64,000 nucleotides of DNA from Parus major (GCF_001522545.3 NC_031773.1:26981685-27045684), one strand, 5' to 3'; shown: positions 51,901 through 60,704, counted from the stretch's first letter. The notes: generated from the letters alone by a model not told the origin. Program-made: numbers and translations.

Positions 51901-54900
51901 GCAGGGACCTGGACACATCAGTAATAAATACAATAAAGCATTTTAATTAAAGTACTAACATAGAAATTAATGAGTACTAGTCCTAGAAAGAATTTGTAAT
52001 AATTTGTTGTTGATTATGATTATCATAATATGATAATGATTATGAAATTTCTAGTTTTTTTCTAAAACTTGTTGCTTTGCCCAGCATTTACTTAAGTTTA
52101 TTTGCAGATGAAAATACAAATGCAATGATCCAAGAATCACAGGCACAGTGGTTCTTTCTAGGATGACATTTAGTGTTAATGAGCTAATGCACAGCAGTCA
52201 AATAGGGAACTATTAGTCTTTTTTTTATTAAAACCAAACCCAATAAGAGCAGAATTTAAAAAAAAACCCAAAAAAACAACACATACCAAAAAAACAACAA
52301 CTAAATTAAAAACTAACTAAAAACTCCAGGAGTTTGATATTTTGCAGCTTCTTTGTTGTAATTTTTTGAAGGACAGAGGACCAGGTAGCTGCTTTATTTG
52401 TTCCTATAGAGCTGCTGACACTCTTGATTTTTCTCCCTGGAAGCTGTTGACAGAATTGCTTAGCCCACTGTGGGGCTCACATGTGATTAGTCAGGTGTTG
52501 AGCCAGACAGTGTTCACTTATGCAGTAATTCCAGCAGACTTTCAAAGGATGCTGTCTGCTACAGCAGTCTCCTTGGAGTTCTCATGAATAAACTGGGGAG
52601 GCACGAGCACAGAAATGGCACTATCACAGACTCTCAAGGATAATTAGCCTTGAGTGAAAAGTGTGAAAATATATATACACATGGAAAAATAACTGAGAGA
52701 GAAATGATCTGGAATATATTGGGAATACTGGATTGTTCACTGATCCATCAGCTCAGTTTGATCCTTGCTAGCAGCACTTGTGTTACTCAAAAAGAGAGAA
52801 GGCACAGCGTAACCTGCCTTTCTTGCTGACCCTGTAAGGCAATCAGCTGAAGTATTGCAAGCCAGAATCAAGCACTTTCTTTCATGTGTGCTTGATTCTT
52901 CTTTCATCCAATTCTTTATACACCACAGTAATTTCTGTGAGCTCTTATATTGGACCTAACAAAATAGATGTTAACAGATCTCAGTTTGTGCTGAATTTTT
53001 TTGCCAGCAGAAATTGAAGCTGGCAACCAAAATCTTCACTGGAAACTGGAAAGGAGAAGGATGGTGTTATCTGGGTATTTTAATCTCCCCTAAATATAGA
53101 CTATAAGATATCATTCTAGTTTCAGAGAATTTCTCTTCAGAGAAGATTTAATCTTACTTTCTTCCCTCATCCTTTTCAATCAGGAAACATAAACTGGATG
53201 GTATTAGCTTTATTTAATTTCTTCTGAATATCTAAATGCAGAGATACAGCCCTTAATATTTGAGATTGCCTCAAAGGTCTTTTTTGTTACTCAGAGTCTG
53301 CAATGATGGCAGCACTTCATCTAAATACTTCTTTTTTTTTTTTTTTTTTTGGCTTGCTTCTTTCACCTAAATACTTTTGCAGTTTCTTTTTGTACGTACC
53401 ATTTTACATCTGAATTGCTTTTATTCCTGCATGTAAAGGTCTATGGATTGCAGTAAGTTATCTCAATGTTTGATTTTAGGGGGGGATGGTTTCAGTTATA
53501 TTTTTTAACAATTTTCAGTGAATTAGGAAATCTGCATGTTGCCCCTATTGATACAGTGTAGTATAAATCCATGTGTTAATTTTTTGTAGCACTTTTACTC
53601 CCATGAAAGTTCAGGTGTATTTTGGAGAGAACATTTGGGTTTAACACTTAAGTTAGTCTTCACATAAAACGTATTTTTAATTAACAAATAGCTGTAGTGC
53701 ATATAATGGTCTCTGTTCTAGTTGTTGTTTTACAGGTGTACATCTGGTTACTCAGAAGTGTTATAGAATAAAGATACTATATTCTGTTTGCCTCTCTGTA
53801 CAGCCAAAGGTAGCCAGTGGCCCACATAGCCATCTGAAAACATGGCTGCATATGTCCCAGTCATCTGGCACTGGTGAAGAGTCTTAAGGGAAGGATTAGG
53901 GTCTGGGATGATGAGTGTGTGAGCCTTGTTGAACAGTAAATTGCTTCCCTGGGGTCCTGCTGTTTGCCAAGGTACAATGAGAGCTGAGCCAGGGGAAGAG
54001 CATGTCCAGCCTGACAGGGGCCTCAGCAGCAAGGGAGGGCAGAGGAGTACAGGACAGGTCTTGGTGCACCTGTGTTTGGGCTGTACTTGTAGCCTCTCTG
54101 AGATAAAAACTCAGGTACTGCTTTAGGATTAAAAATGAAGAGCCAAACAGCATCCTGCTCTGTTAGTAATTCTCCATGACATGCTATCCTGCCAATGAGT
54201 TTTAAAAAAGCAAGTAATGGTGCAGAAAAATCATCTGACTGGTTTGTGAACAAATTCTTGACTCAATTTAGTGTTTAGATATGAGCTTCAAAAAGTAAGA
54301 GGGAAATGTTGACTTGTCAATAATCATTTACTAAGGTGTCTGTTTTTCCATGTCCAGTAAAGAGCTGCAGCTCCTCAGGAAAGAGGGGACACTTTCAACA
54401 GCTGTCCTATAAATCAGATGTGTGTTTGTGGGTGATCCATTCTCAAAGTAAGCACTTACTGTTTAGAAATAGCAACCACTGTAAATCAGTTGGGAGGGAT
54501 GTGTAGACAGGTATCAGGTAGCTGCACAGGGATGTTTGCCAGTTTCACTAAGTGTTGTTTTTTGTGACAGATTAAATCCAATGGTGAGCTGCTGATTAAA
54601 AACGTTCAGCTGCGGCATGCAGGGAGGTACATGTGCACTGCTCAGACTATTGTGGACAACTCCTCAGCTTCAGCTGACCTTGTGGTAAGAGGTAAGCTTC
54701 TCCAGGTGATACAGAAATGTGGCTGGTTTTCACCTAGACAAGACACCAAGACAAGAGTGTTTCTGATTGTTCCAGATATGTGACTTCTCACCAACAGATG
54801 GAAGAAATTAAAATGAGAGGTGCATAAACATGCAAAGTCATGAAAGTTTATTCAGGTACTGATTCAGTTGCAGACATTTAGAGGTCTAACTGAGCATGTG

Positions 54901-57900
54901 TTTTTCTGAAAAGAAATAAGGATTTTTTGATTAGGGGTATTTTCCTTACGTGAAAGCAATTTTTACATAGTTTAATTCGGTGTTCATTATTAAAAATAGA
55001 TTTCAAGGATCATTTCAATGTATCTCCTGGATGGATACATTTCTAAGTCACTTCTCATTTTTCATAAAGGTGTATGGATTAAATTACTGCGTATAATACT
55101 AGGCCTACATTAAAAAAAATCCGAGTTTTCAAATTACAGAAACCAAGACATCTGAGGTGAAGTTTATCATGCAATTTTAATCTGATTCATGTCTGTTAAA
55201 TGTTACTGCAGTCTCAAAATTCTGTTCTTGCTCCTACAGTATGAATCCTACAAGATCTGTTACAAGGTGAAGTTTTGATAGCATGAGTTAATGTCCTTTG
55301 GGAATTTTGCTCTCTTTTATGCCTGTGGGCATAGCACATTCTGAATCACTAATGCTCTAATTCAAAGCTGATATAACTTTTATGTTGTGGTGCCTGGCTG
55401 TTGGGTTTTGGCCCACAGAGCTGTGTAGGAGCTGAAGTATACTAGTGTCATGGTTCTGAAGTATACTAGTGTCATTGTTCTGAACTTCTGTCATCTCAGG
55501 TTGTCGTGCAGTTAAATATTTCTGCATTTAATTTTTGCTGGGTACTAACAGCCCATGAAATGTCATCAGTTTTGGATAAAATGTCAAAGCAAATATGGTA
55601 AGTGATGAAACTACAGAATAGATCTGCAAAGTAAAAGCGTAGGATCTGTTCATATGCCTTAGTATTATGTAAGCAATTCCTTTTAAAAATTAAAAAACAA
55701 GGTGCTTTATCAAGTTTCTGATTCCCCTTCCAACCCAGTAATTAGAGTCATTGCTCAGAGACTATTTTGTAGAAGAAATTAGCATTCATTTTGTTCTCAA
55801 AATTCAGATTTTAATGCAATGAACATAGTTTTTCTTATGGCTGCCTTTTTTGTGAGTGTAAGACTCAACATCTAACCAGGCCAAGATTAAATATCTTATG
55901 AAATATGTCAAATGTGGGATTGTAGTATCACTGCATTAGTAAGAAAGAAGTGAACAGTCTTGCAAGAGAATGGGTCTCTCATCAGACCTTTTCCTATGGG
56001 TGTCCTTAGAGCTGGGATAGCAAATATGCATATTACCAGGGTGGAGAGTTGACCAACAACCCTCATCTTAAAACCAGCACTTAACTTCTGCTTTGTGCAT
56101 CCCTTGTAAGGAGTAAGAAGCTGTTTCCACATGCAGTGAGGTATTTTGTCCTTACCTTGAAAGGGAGGTCCCAGGAATGAAATTGCTTGCTTGAAGGATA
56201 TATTTCATGTGAGTTATTTTGCTCAGATGTATGGAGAAAATAAACAGCTCAAGAACTGAAAACACATTTGGCACACTGTGTGTTTAGATCTGATGTAGAA
56301 ATCTCCTTCCATTTTTTTTGTTGTTATGTTTTGATTCTCTGTGGTTTCTCTGTAGTGCAGAGAAATATATTATGGTATTGTTGGGGGTTTTTTAATATTC
56401 TCTGGGATCTGTTCAGTCAGGTTGTTGTATAATTATCTGAATCATGTTGGCATATTATTATCTATGAATTTTGAAGAAAGTACATGTCAGTAGTCTTAAT
56501 GCATTATATCTTTTTTTACACAACAGTTAATATGTATCAAATAACTGTGTATCCTATAAAACAGAAGCACAAGAACAAAACCAGAATTTTGTAGGAACTT
56601 TGAACCTGATGTGGGGTTCACCACATTGGGGTAATATAAAGGCAAATAAAAATTGGAAGAGATCTATAGAAATCTTTTTTAAGGTATGATTTTTCTCCAA
56701 AATAAGTTAAAGGGTTTTCAGCATAACTTGCAGCTAGGGCCTGTATGGCACAAGCAGAAGTGTAGGTTACCAGTGGGTTAAAGGCCATCATTAGGTGGAA
56801 TTTGAGAAGGAAAATTTTTGGGGTTTTTTTTCTGAGTTCAGTTTGGTTTGGTAAGAACAGCACAACATTTTCAAAGTATCATCTTTTCACTTAAGATTAT
56901 CTCAATATTGATTAGGCAAGAATCATGGAAGTTTTATTTGGTAGTTATAAATTGCAAGAGCAGCTGTCCTCTGAATCATTCCATAAAGCATTAAAAATTG
57001 ATGTACTTTAATATTTACAGAGTATTTAATTTTTTAATTGTANNNNNNNNNNNNNNNNNNNNNNNNNNNNNNNNNNNNNNNNNNNNNNNNNNNNNNNNNN
57101 NNNNNNNNNNNNNNNNNNNNNNNNNNNNNNNNNNNNNNNNNNTTTTTTTTTTTTTTTTTTTCCTTTTGTTTTTTCCCTCAGGTCCTCCAGGCCCCCCTGG
57201 AGGTATAAGAATAGAAGAAATTAGAGACACTGCTGTAGCACTTACCTGGAGCCGTGGAACAGACAATCATAGTCCTATTTCTAAATACACGATCCAGTCA
57301 AAAACCTTTCTTTCTGAAGAGTGGAAAGATGCCAAAACAGGTAAGAGTAATGCCAGAAGTAATAAGGACAGTAAGTTTTTAAATATGATTGTTAGAAAGT
57401 GACTAATCAGAAAGTAATCACAGAGGGAAACCAGGGATGTTATTAATGTCTGCTGCAGGTTTACTGTCCTGTCAGTGTCTCATCAACAGTTTCGTTCCCA
57501 GCATTAGAAGGACCTGAACTAAATGTCAAGAAATAACAGAAAAGAACCGGCCAGAGTTGCTACCTGGCTTTTTTGCCTCTTTCCTTGTGCCTGAAACATT
57601 CAACATCAAGTAGTGTAATCAAAAAAATTTATTTACAGGTTAATTTGGATGAAAAGTAGATGTTTTCATTTCTTTATTTGTTATGGAGAAAGCTGGTTAA
57701 AATTGTCTGCTTTTTCCTGGCAGCAGACTGAGTTCCAATTACATTAAAACTGGCACCCCTAGAGAAAACATAGCTAAGATTATCCTTCTAACCACTGGAT
57801 GTCATCATTGTGCCACAACATTGTAGTTAAAGATCAACCTACCTGAGCACAGGAATTATGCTTTTTTTTTTTTCAGCATTTTACATAAAAACATAAACTT

Positions 57901-60704
57901 GAAAAAATTTTTAAGCTACTAGTATCCCTGAATGCTTTATGAAGGATAGCATTGTCACAAGCTATACAGAATTTTCCAATCAATATGTTTCATTATCCCA
58001 CCCTTATAAATTACATCTTAAGTGCTTTCCTGTGGAATTAAGATATCACATACTCAGCATTTCTAAATATTAAAAATATTAATAGTTTCAGTGATTGTCT
58101 TCCATTTAATTTTTCACTTGAAACTACAGATGTGTAAGAAGTAGATTGACATATTGAACTGAAATTTTTTTAGAGTAAAAAGTCAGATATAGTAGGCCTT
58201 CTGTATTATATCTTATTTTTCTTTCAGATTATGTAGTATATGTAGTTCTCTTGGATATGATTGCCTCCATCAGCCAGCACTGATATTTTTTATGCCAAAG
58301 TAGCTTGGAAAATAAACTCAGAAGGTTCACCAGCCCCTTCTTATCACTTATATCTTGTTTAATGTTTTCTGTACAATAGATTTCTTTGAACTTTAAGAAA
58401 ATAATTAATGTATCAATTAGAGCTGTTTGACTATGATTATTTGGTTCAGTAACTATACATGCGGAAGAAGGATCCTTTTAGACTAGCCTCTGCTTTTCTC
58501 AGGATAAGTTAATTTTAATTCTTACTCATTCTGTAGATTTCAGTTAAAGAAAAGGAAATGTGAATAATTTCAGGTGGCAACTAATACTGTTTTGTTTTGT
58601 GCTGTGTGGAACTGGAACTGGAGGTGTAAGAGTTAACATAAGTGTTGTTTTCAGATCTTCATTCTGTCTGATTCAGAGCAGAGTTCAAACCACTCTTCTC
58701 ATTTCTCGGGAAGATTTCCTAGTTGCAATGTTATAAGCATGATGGGATGAACATCTCTGCATCTCTGAAGTTCTCAGATTCTCAGAATTACTGAGATAAT
58801 ATTTGAATTTTACCCTAAAGAATGCTGAGTGGGATTTAATCTTGGGTGGGACAGTGAGGAATCTAGATTGTTGAATTCCTTTTAAAAGATGTGAACACAA
58901 AAGATACACATTACTAATTTCTGAAAAGTTGAAAGTAACTATCCCGGTGTTTTCAAAATCATTACATTTTCATCTGCACCACAGTTAGGAATTTTGATAA
59001 ATAAATGATTCCTTAAAAGTAGGTAAAATTACCATACTCGCTATCACTAGCATTACTGCAAGCTTTTACTTAATTGCTGAGCTGCTCCCATTTTGATTCA
59101 GTGTTAACTTTCAGATTAATGAAGCATGATGAGCAGTCCCAATTGATCTGTCACCAAATGTTTAGGCTATCAATTAATGTTGTTAATTTTTAATGTGTGA
59201 AACAAGAAAATATACTTTGGCATTGCATTTTGGAAATATTGTTATTATTTCTACTAGCATTATCCGCCAACCAAATCATTCATCTCAGGTTTCATAATAC
59301 TGAGTGTGTTTTGTGAAAGAAGTGTAGACTACTTCACAGTATGGAAATATGTATGAATGGATTATGTAAGAAGTTGTTTACATTTATGTTGCTCTTTCCA
59401 GTTAAGGGGTTCAGATTCTCATTGTGTCAAGTGTTCATAATTGTTCTGGGAATCTGTGGGACAGTAAAATTAAATTAAGAGATCAGATGTAGCCCAGGAA
59501 GGACATTGAAAGTGTGTTAAATTTATATCATAACTTGGATGACAGGGGAGGTTTGCAATAGCTTTTCTGACTAGATAGAAAAATAATCTAAGTAAGAATG
59601 AGGGAGGGTGGTGGGCAGGTAGAAAGAAAAATGGAAAATGAGTTCATTTCTCCTTCAGGACCTCGCTTTGGAATGAAATTTAATGATCATTAGGAAGAAG
59701 GAAGTGGTGTCACTATCTAGTGCTTACACTGCTGTTGCCTGGTTGATTTTTGGTTTTTTTTTCTGCTGGCATTTCATTTATATTTTAATTCCAAATCAGC
59801 TGTCTGTGGTAGCCTTTCCAGTGGAGAATATCTCAGTTCTCATCCTCCTCTGAATACAAGACTCTAATTTGACAAGCAACTCTTGTTTGTATATAAATGA
59901 AAATCTTTTGTCTTTCCATAGCTGCAGACAGCTATAGAAACAACCCCTATTGTCTGTGAATTGCAGACAGTCATGAGTTACTCATTTTATATATGATAAA
60001 GAAGCTCATCTTTATGACAATAACAGGTCTTTTTATAGGAATTACAAGAACTTTTACCTTTGTTGATCAGAATCAGATAGCAGGTTATAACATGCTCACT
60101 AATTAGGTACACCAAATTAGGACCACATTTTATAAACCACTCTTCATCAATTGATTGAAACCTACGTGTTTAGCCCTTGCCTGATCATGTAATGAATTTT
60201 TATTTTACTGTTTCTGCATTACAGATTTCTCATTGCATTTGTCTGTAGGTAAAATGAAATTCTACAGCTACAGTATGTAATTAGTAAGGAAATCTCATAA
60301 CTACATGTACTAGTTCACACCCAGTTAAAACTTGGAAGTCAATAAGGGTTTATCCAAGATAGTGTCATAGTTTCCAAATTCCCAGTCACTGCTATGGGTA
60401 CTCCTTGTAAAATGTTATATTCCTAATGTGCAATGTCACATTTAGTTGTCTGTGTGTGGTTGTAGAATAGGGCAAGTTTTGTCACAATCAACCGCACTGT
60501 TGCTGACCTAAGTGTGAAAATGCTGTTTCCTAAAGCATTTATTCTTTTTTTTAGACCCATCAGATATTGAAGGAAATATGGAATCTGCTACAGTGATTGA
60601 TTTAATTCCATGGATGGAATATGAATTCCGGATAATAGCAACAAACACTCTGGGGACAGGAGAACCTAGTATGCCATCACAGAGGATTAGAACTGAAGGC
60701 GCTC
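18847..60704 (+). CDS. CNTN1: Contactin-1, partial (signal peptide, Ig1-6, FN3-1)
   Basis: Contactin-1 is a GPI-anchored neuronal cell-adhesion protein of the Ig superfamily, acting on axons and at paranodes. The coding join is 18847-18922, 27408-27537, 30182-30354, 32309-32404, 33558-33764, 35019-35115, 35271-35452, 36632-36756, 38781-38898, 40096-40246, 40722-40849, 43404-43579, 54571-54691, 57182-57340 and 60555-60704, giving 2089 bases or 696 codons plus one base. All 14 junctions are in phase. Cysteine pairs mark six Ig folds: C58/C107, C151/C204, C255/C302, C344/C383, C428/C476 and C518/C575. Then comes a Pro/Gly linker (GPPGPPGG, about 594-601) and fibronectin domain 1. Eight N-glycosylation sequons are visible: N201, N250, N330, N449, N465, N486, N513 and N583. 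The order and the spacing match contactin-1 rather than its paralogues; segments such as [20 protein letters not shown] and GKDKHQAR are contactin-1 hallmarks. The 3' part lies outside the window. No frameshift or internal stop is present. Confidence 0.97.
18923..27407 (+). other. CNTN1: CNTN1 intron 1 (8.5 kb)
   Basis: GTAAGA donor and TTTTCAG acceptor. The intron is AT-rich with no recognised transposon. A small TGTACTATA-type tandem tract lies at about 19310-19352. In mammals a small alternative segment encodes about 11 extra residues just after the signal peptide; I could not find a matching micro-exon here by eye. The 143-codon open frame at 24866-25297 has no domain and is taken as chance. 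Confidence 0.75.
19310..19352 (+). repeat. Short TGTACTATA-type tandem tract
   Basis: Four imperfect copies of ATGTACTATA, with spacers, lie within about 43 bases of intron 1. No function is visible. Confidence 0.7.
27408..27537 (+). CDS. CNTN1: CNTN1 exon: mature N terminus and first half of Ig1
   Basis: Encodes residues 26-69: [20 protein letters not shown], then PEESSDGQ and a B-strand with the first Ig1 cysteine (C58, [11 protein letters not shown]). The exon enters in phase 1 and leaves in phase 2 (AG|GTAACA). A second AG two bases downstream of the acceptor would break the frame, so 27408 is the start. The segment matches the vertebrate contactin-1 N terminus directly after the signal peptide. 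Confidence 0.95.
27538..30181 (+). other. CNTN1: CNTN1 intron 2 (2.6 kb)
   Basis: GTAACA donor and TTTAATAG acceptor. No transposon recognised. The block at about 29440-29660 keeps seven CpG dinucleotides and AT-rich homeodomain-like words (CAATTAAC, GTAATTC) in an otherwise CpG-poor intron. It is described in the findings as a possible conserved element. A 129-codon open frame at 28229-28618 has no domain. Confidence 0.75.
30182..30354 (+). CDS. CNTN1: CNTN1 exon: second half of Ig1
   Basis: Encodes residues 69-127. It contains the Ig C-strand tryptophan (W70), the [12 protein letters not shown] strand, and the DAGKYVC motif with C107 closing the Ig1 disulfide, ending in SSEATLSFG. It enters in phase 2 and leaves in phase 1 (GGAT|GTAAGC). 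The N-terminal Ig domains form the horseshoe used by contactins for partner binding (family knowledge). Confidence 0.96.
30355..32308 (+). other. CNTN1: CNTN1 intron 3 (2.0 kb)
   Basis: GTAAGC donor and AAACTAG acceptor. AT-rich with no recognised repeat family or RNA gene. Confidence 0.75.
32309..32404 (+). CDS. CNTN1: CNTN1 exon: start of Ig2
   Basis: Encodes residues 127-159: the Ig1-Ig2 linker [10 protein letters not shown], then [13 protein letters not shown] with C151, and EPPYHYP. It is phase 1 at both ends (CCAG|GTAATT), so it is a symmetrical 96-base exon. Skipping it would keep the frame but remove the first Ig2 cysteine. Confidence 0.95.
32809..32856 (+). repeat. Perfect 24-bp tandem duplication
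   Basis: Two identical head-to-tail copies (32809-32832 and 32833-32856), each beginning ACCTTGTAAAATGG and ending AATAATGATT. The lack of differences suggests a recent slippage or repair duplication. Confidence 0.95.
33003..33239 (+). repeat. (CCCAT)n pentamer array with GCCAT variant block
   Basis: A satellite-like array of 5-base units. The left part (33003-33050) is degenerate. A middle block (about 33051-33102) is mostly GCCAT. The right part (about 33103-33239) is nearly pure CCCAT, broken by a single N at 33186. The N also shifts the phase of the array, which suggests an unresolved copy number. The five long open frames across it, three on the minus strand and the rest on plus (HPIPS and MGWDG peptide repeats), exist only because the unit lacks stop codons. 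Confidence 0.97.
33558..33764 (+). CDS. CNTN1: CNTN1 exon: remainder of Ig2 and Ig2-Ig3 linker
   Basis: Encodes residues 159-228. It begins [20 protein letters not shown] and includes the C-strand tryptophan W165, [20 protein letters not shown], and C204, which closes Ig2. It carries a sequon at N201 and ends in the linker [10 protein letters not shown]. Phase 1 at both ends (GATC|GTAAGT, a near-consensus donor). This is one of the most conserved contactin-1 segments and the strongest evidence for paralogue identity. Confidence 0.98.
33765..35018 (+). other. CNTN1: CNTN1 intron 5 (1.3 kb)
   Basis: GTAAGT donor; the acceptor TATATTAG follows a T-run. AT-rich with no recognised repeat family. 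Confidence 0.75.
35019..35115 (+). CDS. CNTN1: CNTN1 exon: first part of Ig3
   Basis: Encodes residues 228-260: [20 protein letters not shown], then QNVTLEC with sequon N250 and C255. It enters in phase 1 and leaves in phase 2 (GGAAA|GTAAGT). The next intron is only 155 bases. Confidence 0.96.
35271..35452 (+). CDS. CNTN1: CNTN1 exon: remainder of Ig3
   Basis: Encodes residues 260-321. It contains PVPELRW with W267, [27 protein letters not shown] with C302 closing Ig3, and [13 protein letters not shown]. It enters in phase 2 and leaves in phase 1 (CAAG|GTAGGA). The upstream intron (35116-35270, 155 bases, acceptor TTTTCAAG) is the shortest in the gene. Confidence 0.97.
35453..36631 (+). other. 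CNTN1: CNTN1 intron 7 (1.2 kb)
   Basis: GTAGGA donor and TTCTGCAG acceptor. No recognised repeat or RNA gene. Confidence 0.75.
36632..36756 (+). CDS. CNTN1: CNTN1 exon: first half of Ig4
   Basis: Encodes residues 321-362: [20 protein letters not shown], then [21 protein letters not shown]. It has sequon N330, C344 and the C-strand tryptophan W356. It enters in phase 1 and leaves in phase 0 (TCG|GTGAGT), as the start of the next exon requires. Confidence 0.96.
36757..38780 (+). other. CNTN1: CNTN1 intron 8 (2.0 kb)
   Basis: GTGAGT donor and TGTTTTAG acceptor. It contains an antisense CR1 3' end at 37352-37545; the rest is AT-rich and featureless. Confidence 0.8.
37352..37545 (-). mobile_element. 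CR1 LINE 3' end fragment, antisense
   Basis: The complement of the CR1 3' untranslated region, starting with the terminal words AACCATGGAATCAGAGAATG, then GTTCCAACCCTC, CCATGGGCAAGGG, CACCAGCCCTGGTTGCTCAG and CACAACTTCTCTG. Only about 190 bases of the element remain. It lies in intron 8, opposite to CNTN1 transcription. Confidence 0.92.
38781..38898 (+). CDS. CNTN1: CNTN1 exon: second half of Ig4
   Basis: Encodes residues 363-402. It begins [20 protein letters not shown], followed by C383 closing Ig4, and ends NAELKIV. It enters in phase 0 and leaves in phase 1. The donor is GTGG|GTCAGT, with a C at intron position +3, which is less common than A or G. The open frame on the opposite strand here is a shadow. 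Confidence 0.95.
38899..40095 (+). other. CNTN1: CNTN1 intron 9 (1.2 kb)
   Basis: GTCAGT donor and CTTTCAG acceptor. No recognised repeat family or RNA gene. Confidence 0.75.
40096..40246 (+). CDS. CNTN1: CNTN1 exon: first half of Ig5
   Basis: Encodes residues 402-452: [20 protein letters not shown], then [18 protein letters not shown] with C428 and W440, and [11 protein letters not shown] with sequon N449. It enters in phase 1 and leaves in phase 2 (AGCCG|GTTAGT), a donor with T at +3. If the donor is not used, the frame reads 11 intronic codons to a TAA at 40280-40282. Confidence 0.95.
40247..40721 (+). other. CNTN1: CNTN1 intron 10 (475 bp)
   Basis: GTTAGT donor and TTTCCATAG acceptor. 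It contains a (TATC)n-like tract ending in TAG at 40313, followed by a 45-codon open segment with an Ig-like DRGMY and CQNVAGS pattern that is in phase with the upstream exon (see findings). Confidence 0.75.
40722..40849 (+). CDS. CNTN1: CNTN1 exon: second half of Ig5
   Basis: Encodes residues 452-495: [20 protein letters not shown], then [22 protein letters not shown]. It has C476 closing Ig5 and sequons N465 and N486. It enters in phase 2 and leaves in phase 1 (ACAG|GTAAGC). Confidence 0.96.
40850..43403 (+). other. CNTN1: CNTN1 intron 11 (2.6 kb)
   Basis: GTAAGC donor and CTTCACAG acceptor. It includes the TTTTG/GGTTT microsatellite at 41204-41290. The 122-codon minus-strand open frame at 41421-41789 has no domain. 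About 42180-42420 is somewhat GC-richer but unassigned. Confidence 0.75.
41204..41290 (+). repeat. (TTTTG)n then (GGTTT)n microsatellite
   Basis: About six TTTTG units (41204-41236) are followed, after a short GTAGGGG interruption, by five to seven GGTTT-type units with point changes (to about 41280), and then a TTTG-rich tail. Two related pentamers lie side by side. Confidence 0.92.
43404..43579 (+). CDS. CNTN1: CNTN1 exon: first part of Ig6
   Basis: Encodes residues 495-553: [20 protein letters not shown], then [21 protein letters not shown] with sequon N513, C518 and W532, ending HEHYERNVM. It enters in phase 1 and leaves in phase 0 (ATG|GTAAGA). The following intron is the largest in the window. 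Confidence 0.96.
48426..48456 (+). mobile_element. Possible CR1 terminal scrap, sense
   Basis: About 30 bases (TTGTATTCCAACCCAAACTA followed by TTCTATGATTC) match the last bases of CR1 3' ends in the sense direction. It is too short to be certain; a chance match or a CR1-tailed SINE end is possible. Confidence 0.4.
48622..49740 (-). mobile_element. CR1 LINE, 5'-truncated, antisense, FADN in RT box
   Basis: The left edge is the complement of the CR1 terminal motif (ATAGAATCACAGAAT at 48622). Minus-strand frames translate to CR1 reverse transcriptase: [20 protein letters not shown] near 49420-49510, [20 protein letters not shown] near 49370-49430, then [15 protein letters not shown] near 49190-49240 and [14 protein letters not shown] near 48860-48900. 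The catalytic FADD box reads FADN and the [10 protein letters not shown] box is altered, so it is inactive. The element lies inside CNTN1 intron 12, opposite to the gene. The right boundary is approximate. Confidence 0.93.
50020..50077. repeat. Perfect 19-bp inverted repeat, 20-base loop
   Basis: The left arm CTCTAAATATTACTCCAAA (50020-50038) is exactly complementary to the right arm 50059-50077. No target-site duplication or transposase-type terminus was noticed. Confidence 0.95.
50866..50892 (+). repeat. Short direct repeat of ACATTTACATTAAC
   Basis: Two copies of ACATTTACATTAAC start 20 bases apart around 50860-50895. This is a minor duplication in intron 12. Positions are approximate. 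Confidence 0.6.
53332..53350 (+). repeat. Poly(T) run of about 19
   Basis: An uninterrupted T tract in intron 12. No retrocopy structure could be recognised on either side. Confidence 0.85.
54571..54691 (+). CDS. CNTN1: CNTN1 exon: remainder of Ig6
   Basis: Encodes residues 554-594: [20 protein letters not shown], then [21 protein letters not shown]575 closes Ig6 and N583 is a sequon. It enters in phase 0 and leaves in phase 1 (AGAG|GTAAGC). The intron phase before it matches the exon 43404-43579 exactly. Confidence 0.97.
55432..55479 (+). repeat. 24-bp tandem duplication, one mismatch
   Basis: Two head-to-tail copies beginning CTGAAGTATACTAGTGTCAT (55432-55455 and 55456-55479) differ at one base (GGTT against TGTT at the end). 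The unit has the same length as the duplication at 32809 but is unrelated in sequence. Confidence 0.95.
57043..57142. other. Assembly gap of exactly 100 N
   Basis: A run of 100 N, a conventional placeholder for a gap of unknown size. The sequence resumes in a run of at least 18 T, so the gap probably reflects a homopolymer that could not be read through. It ends 39 bases before a CNTN1 exon, so branch-point sequence for that exon may be missing. Confidence 0.98.
57182..57340 (+). CDS. CNTN1: CNTN1 exon: Pro/Gly hinge and first half of FN3-1
   Basis: Encodes residues 594-647. The hinge GPPGPPGG links Ig6 to the fibronectin region, followed by [20 protein letters not shown] with the fibronectin B-strand tryptophan, then [20 protein letters not shown]. 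Phase 1 at both ends (ACAG|GTAAGA). The acceptor lies in a long T-rich tract directly after the assembly gap. Confidence 0.96.
57341..60554 (+). other. CNTN1: CNTN1 intron 14 (3.2 kb)
   Basis: GTAAGA donor; the acceptor TTTTTTTTAG is a very T-rich tract. No recognised repeat family or RNA gene; AT-rich throughout. Confidence 0.75.
60555..60704 (+). CDS. CNTN1: CNTN1 exon: second half of FN3-1 (last exon in window)
   Basis: Encodes residues 647-697: [39 protein letters not shown] and [11 protein letters not shown]. The tyrosine-containing YEFRIIATN strand is a fibronectin type III F-strand landmark. The donor is GCTC|GTACGT, phase 1 as in the preceding exon. A competing GTAAAC four bases later would shift the frame by one base. 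I chose the first because phase 1 fits a contactin-1 continuation of the GAPPN type. The coding sequence continues beyond 64000. Confidence 0.93.

Larger units (their letters stand above)
43580..54570 (+). other. CNTN1: CNTN1 intron 12 (11 kb)
   Basis: GTAAGA donor and GTGACAG acceptor. Contents recognised: a possible CR1 terminal scrap near 48426-48456, an antisense CR1 at 48622-49740, a perfect 19-bp inverted repeat at 50020-50077, a T-run of about 19 near 53332-53350, and several unassigned slightly GC-richer patches (about 46230-46420 and 53930-54090). No gene is nested in it that I can support. Confidence 0.8.
54692..57181 (+). other. CNTN1: CNTN1 intron 13 (about 2.5 kb plus gap)
   Basis: GTAAGC donor and TTCCCTCAG acceptor. 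It contains a 24-bp imperfect tandem duplication (55432-55479) and the assembly gap at 57043-57142, so its real length is unknown. Confidence 0.85.

Noticed and set aside
52013..52047. Small AT-rich palindrome (ATTATCAT and ATGATAAT around AAT)
   Set aside because: Only 8-base arms in a very AT-rich stretch; expected by chance.
52258..52320. A-rich tract with CAAAAAAAC-type words
   Set aside because: Simple low-complexity sequence without a hexamer or any retrocopy body.
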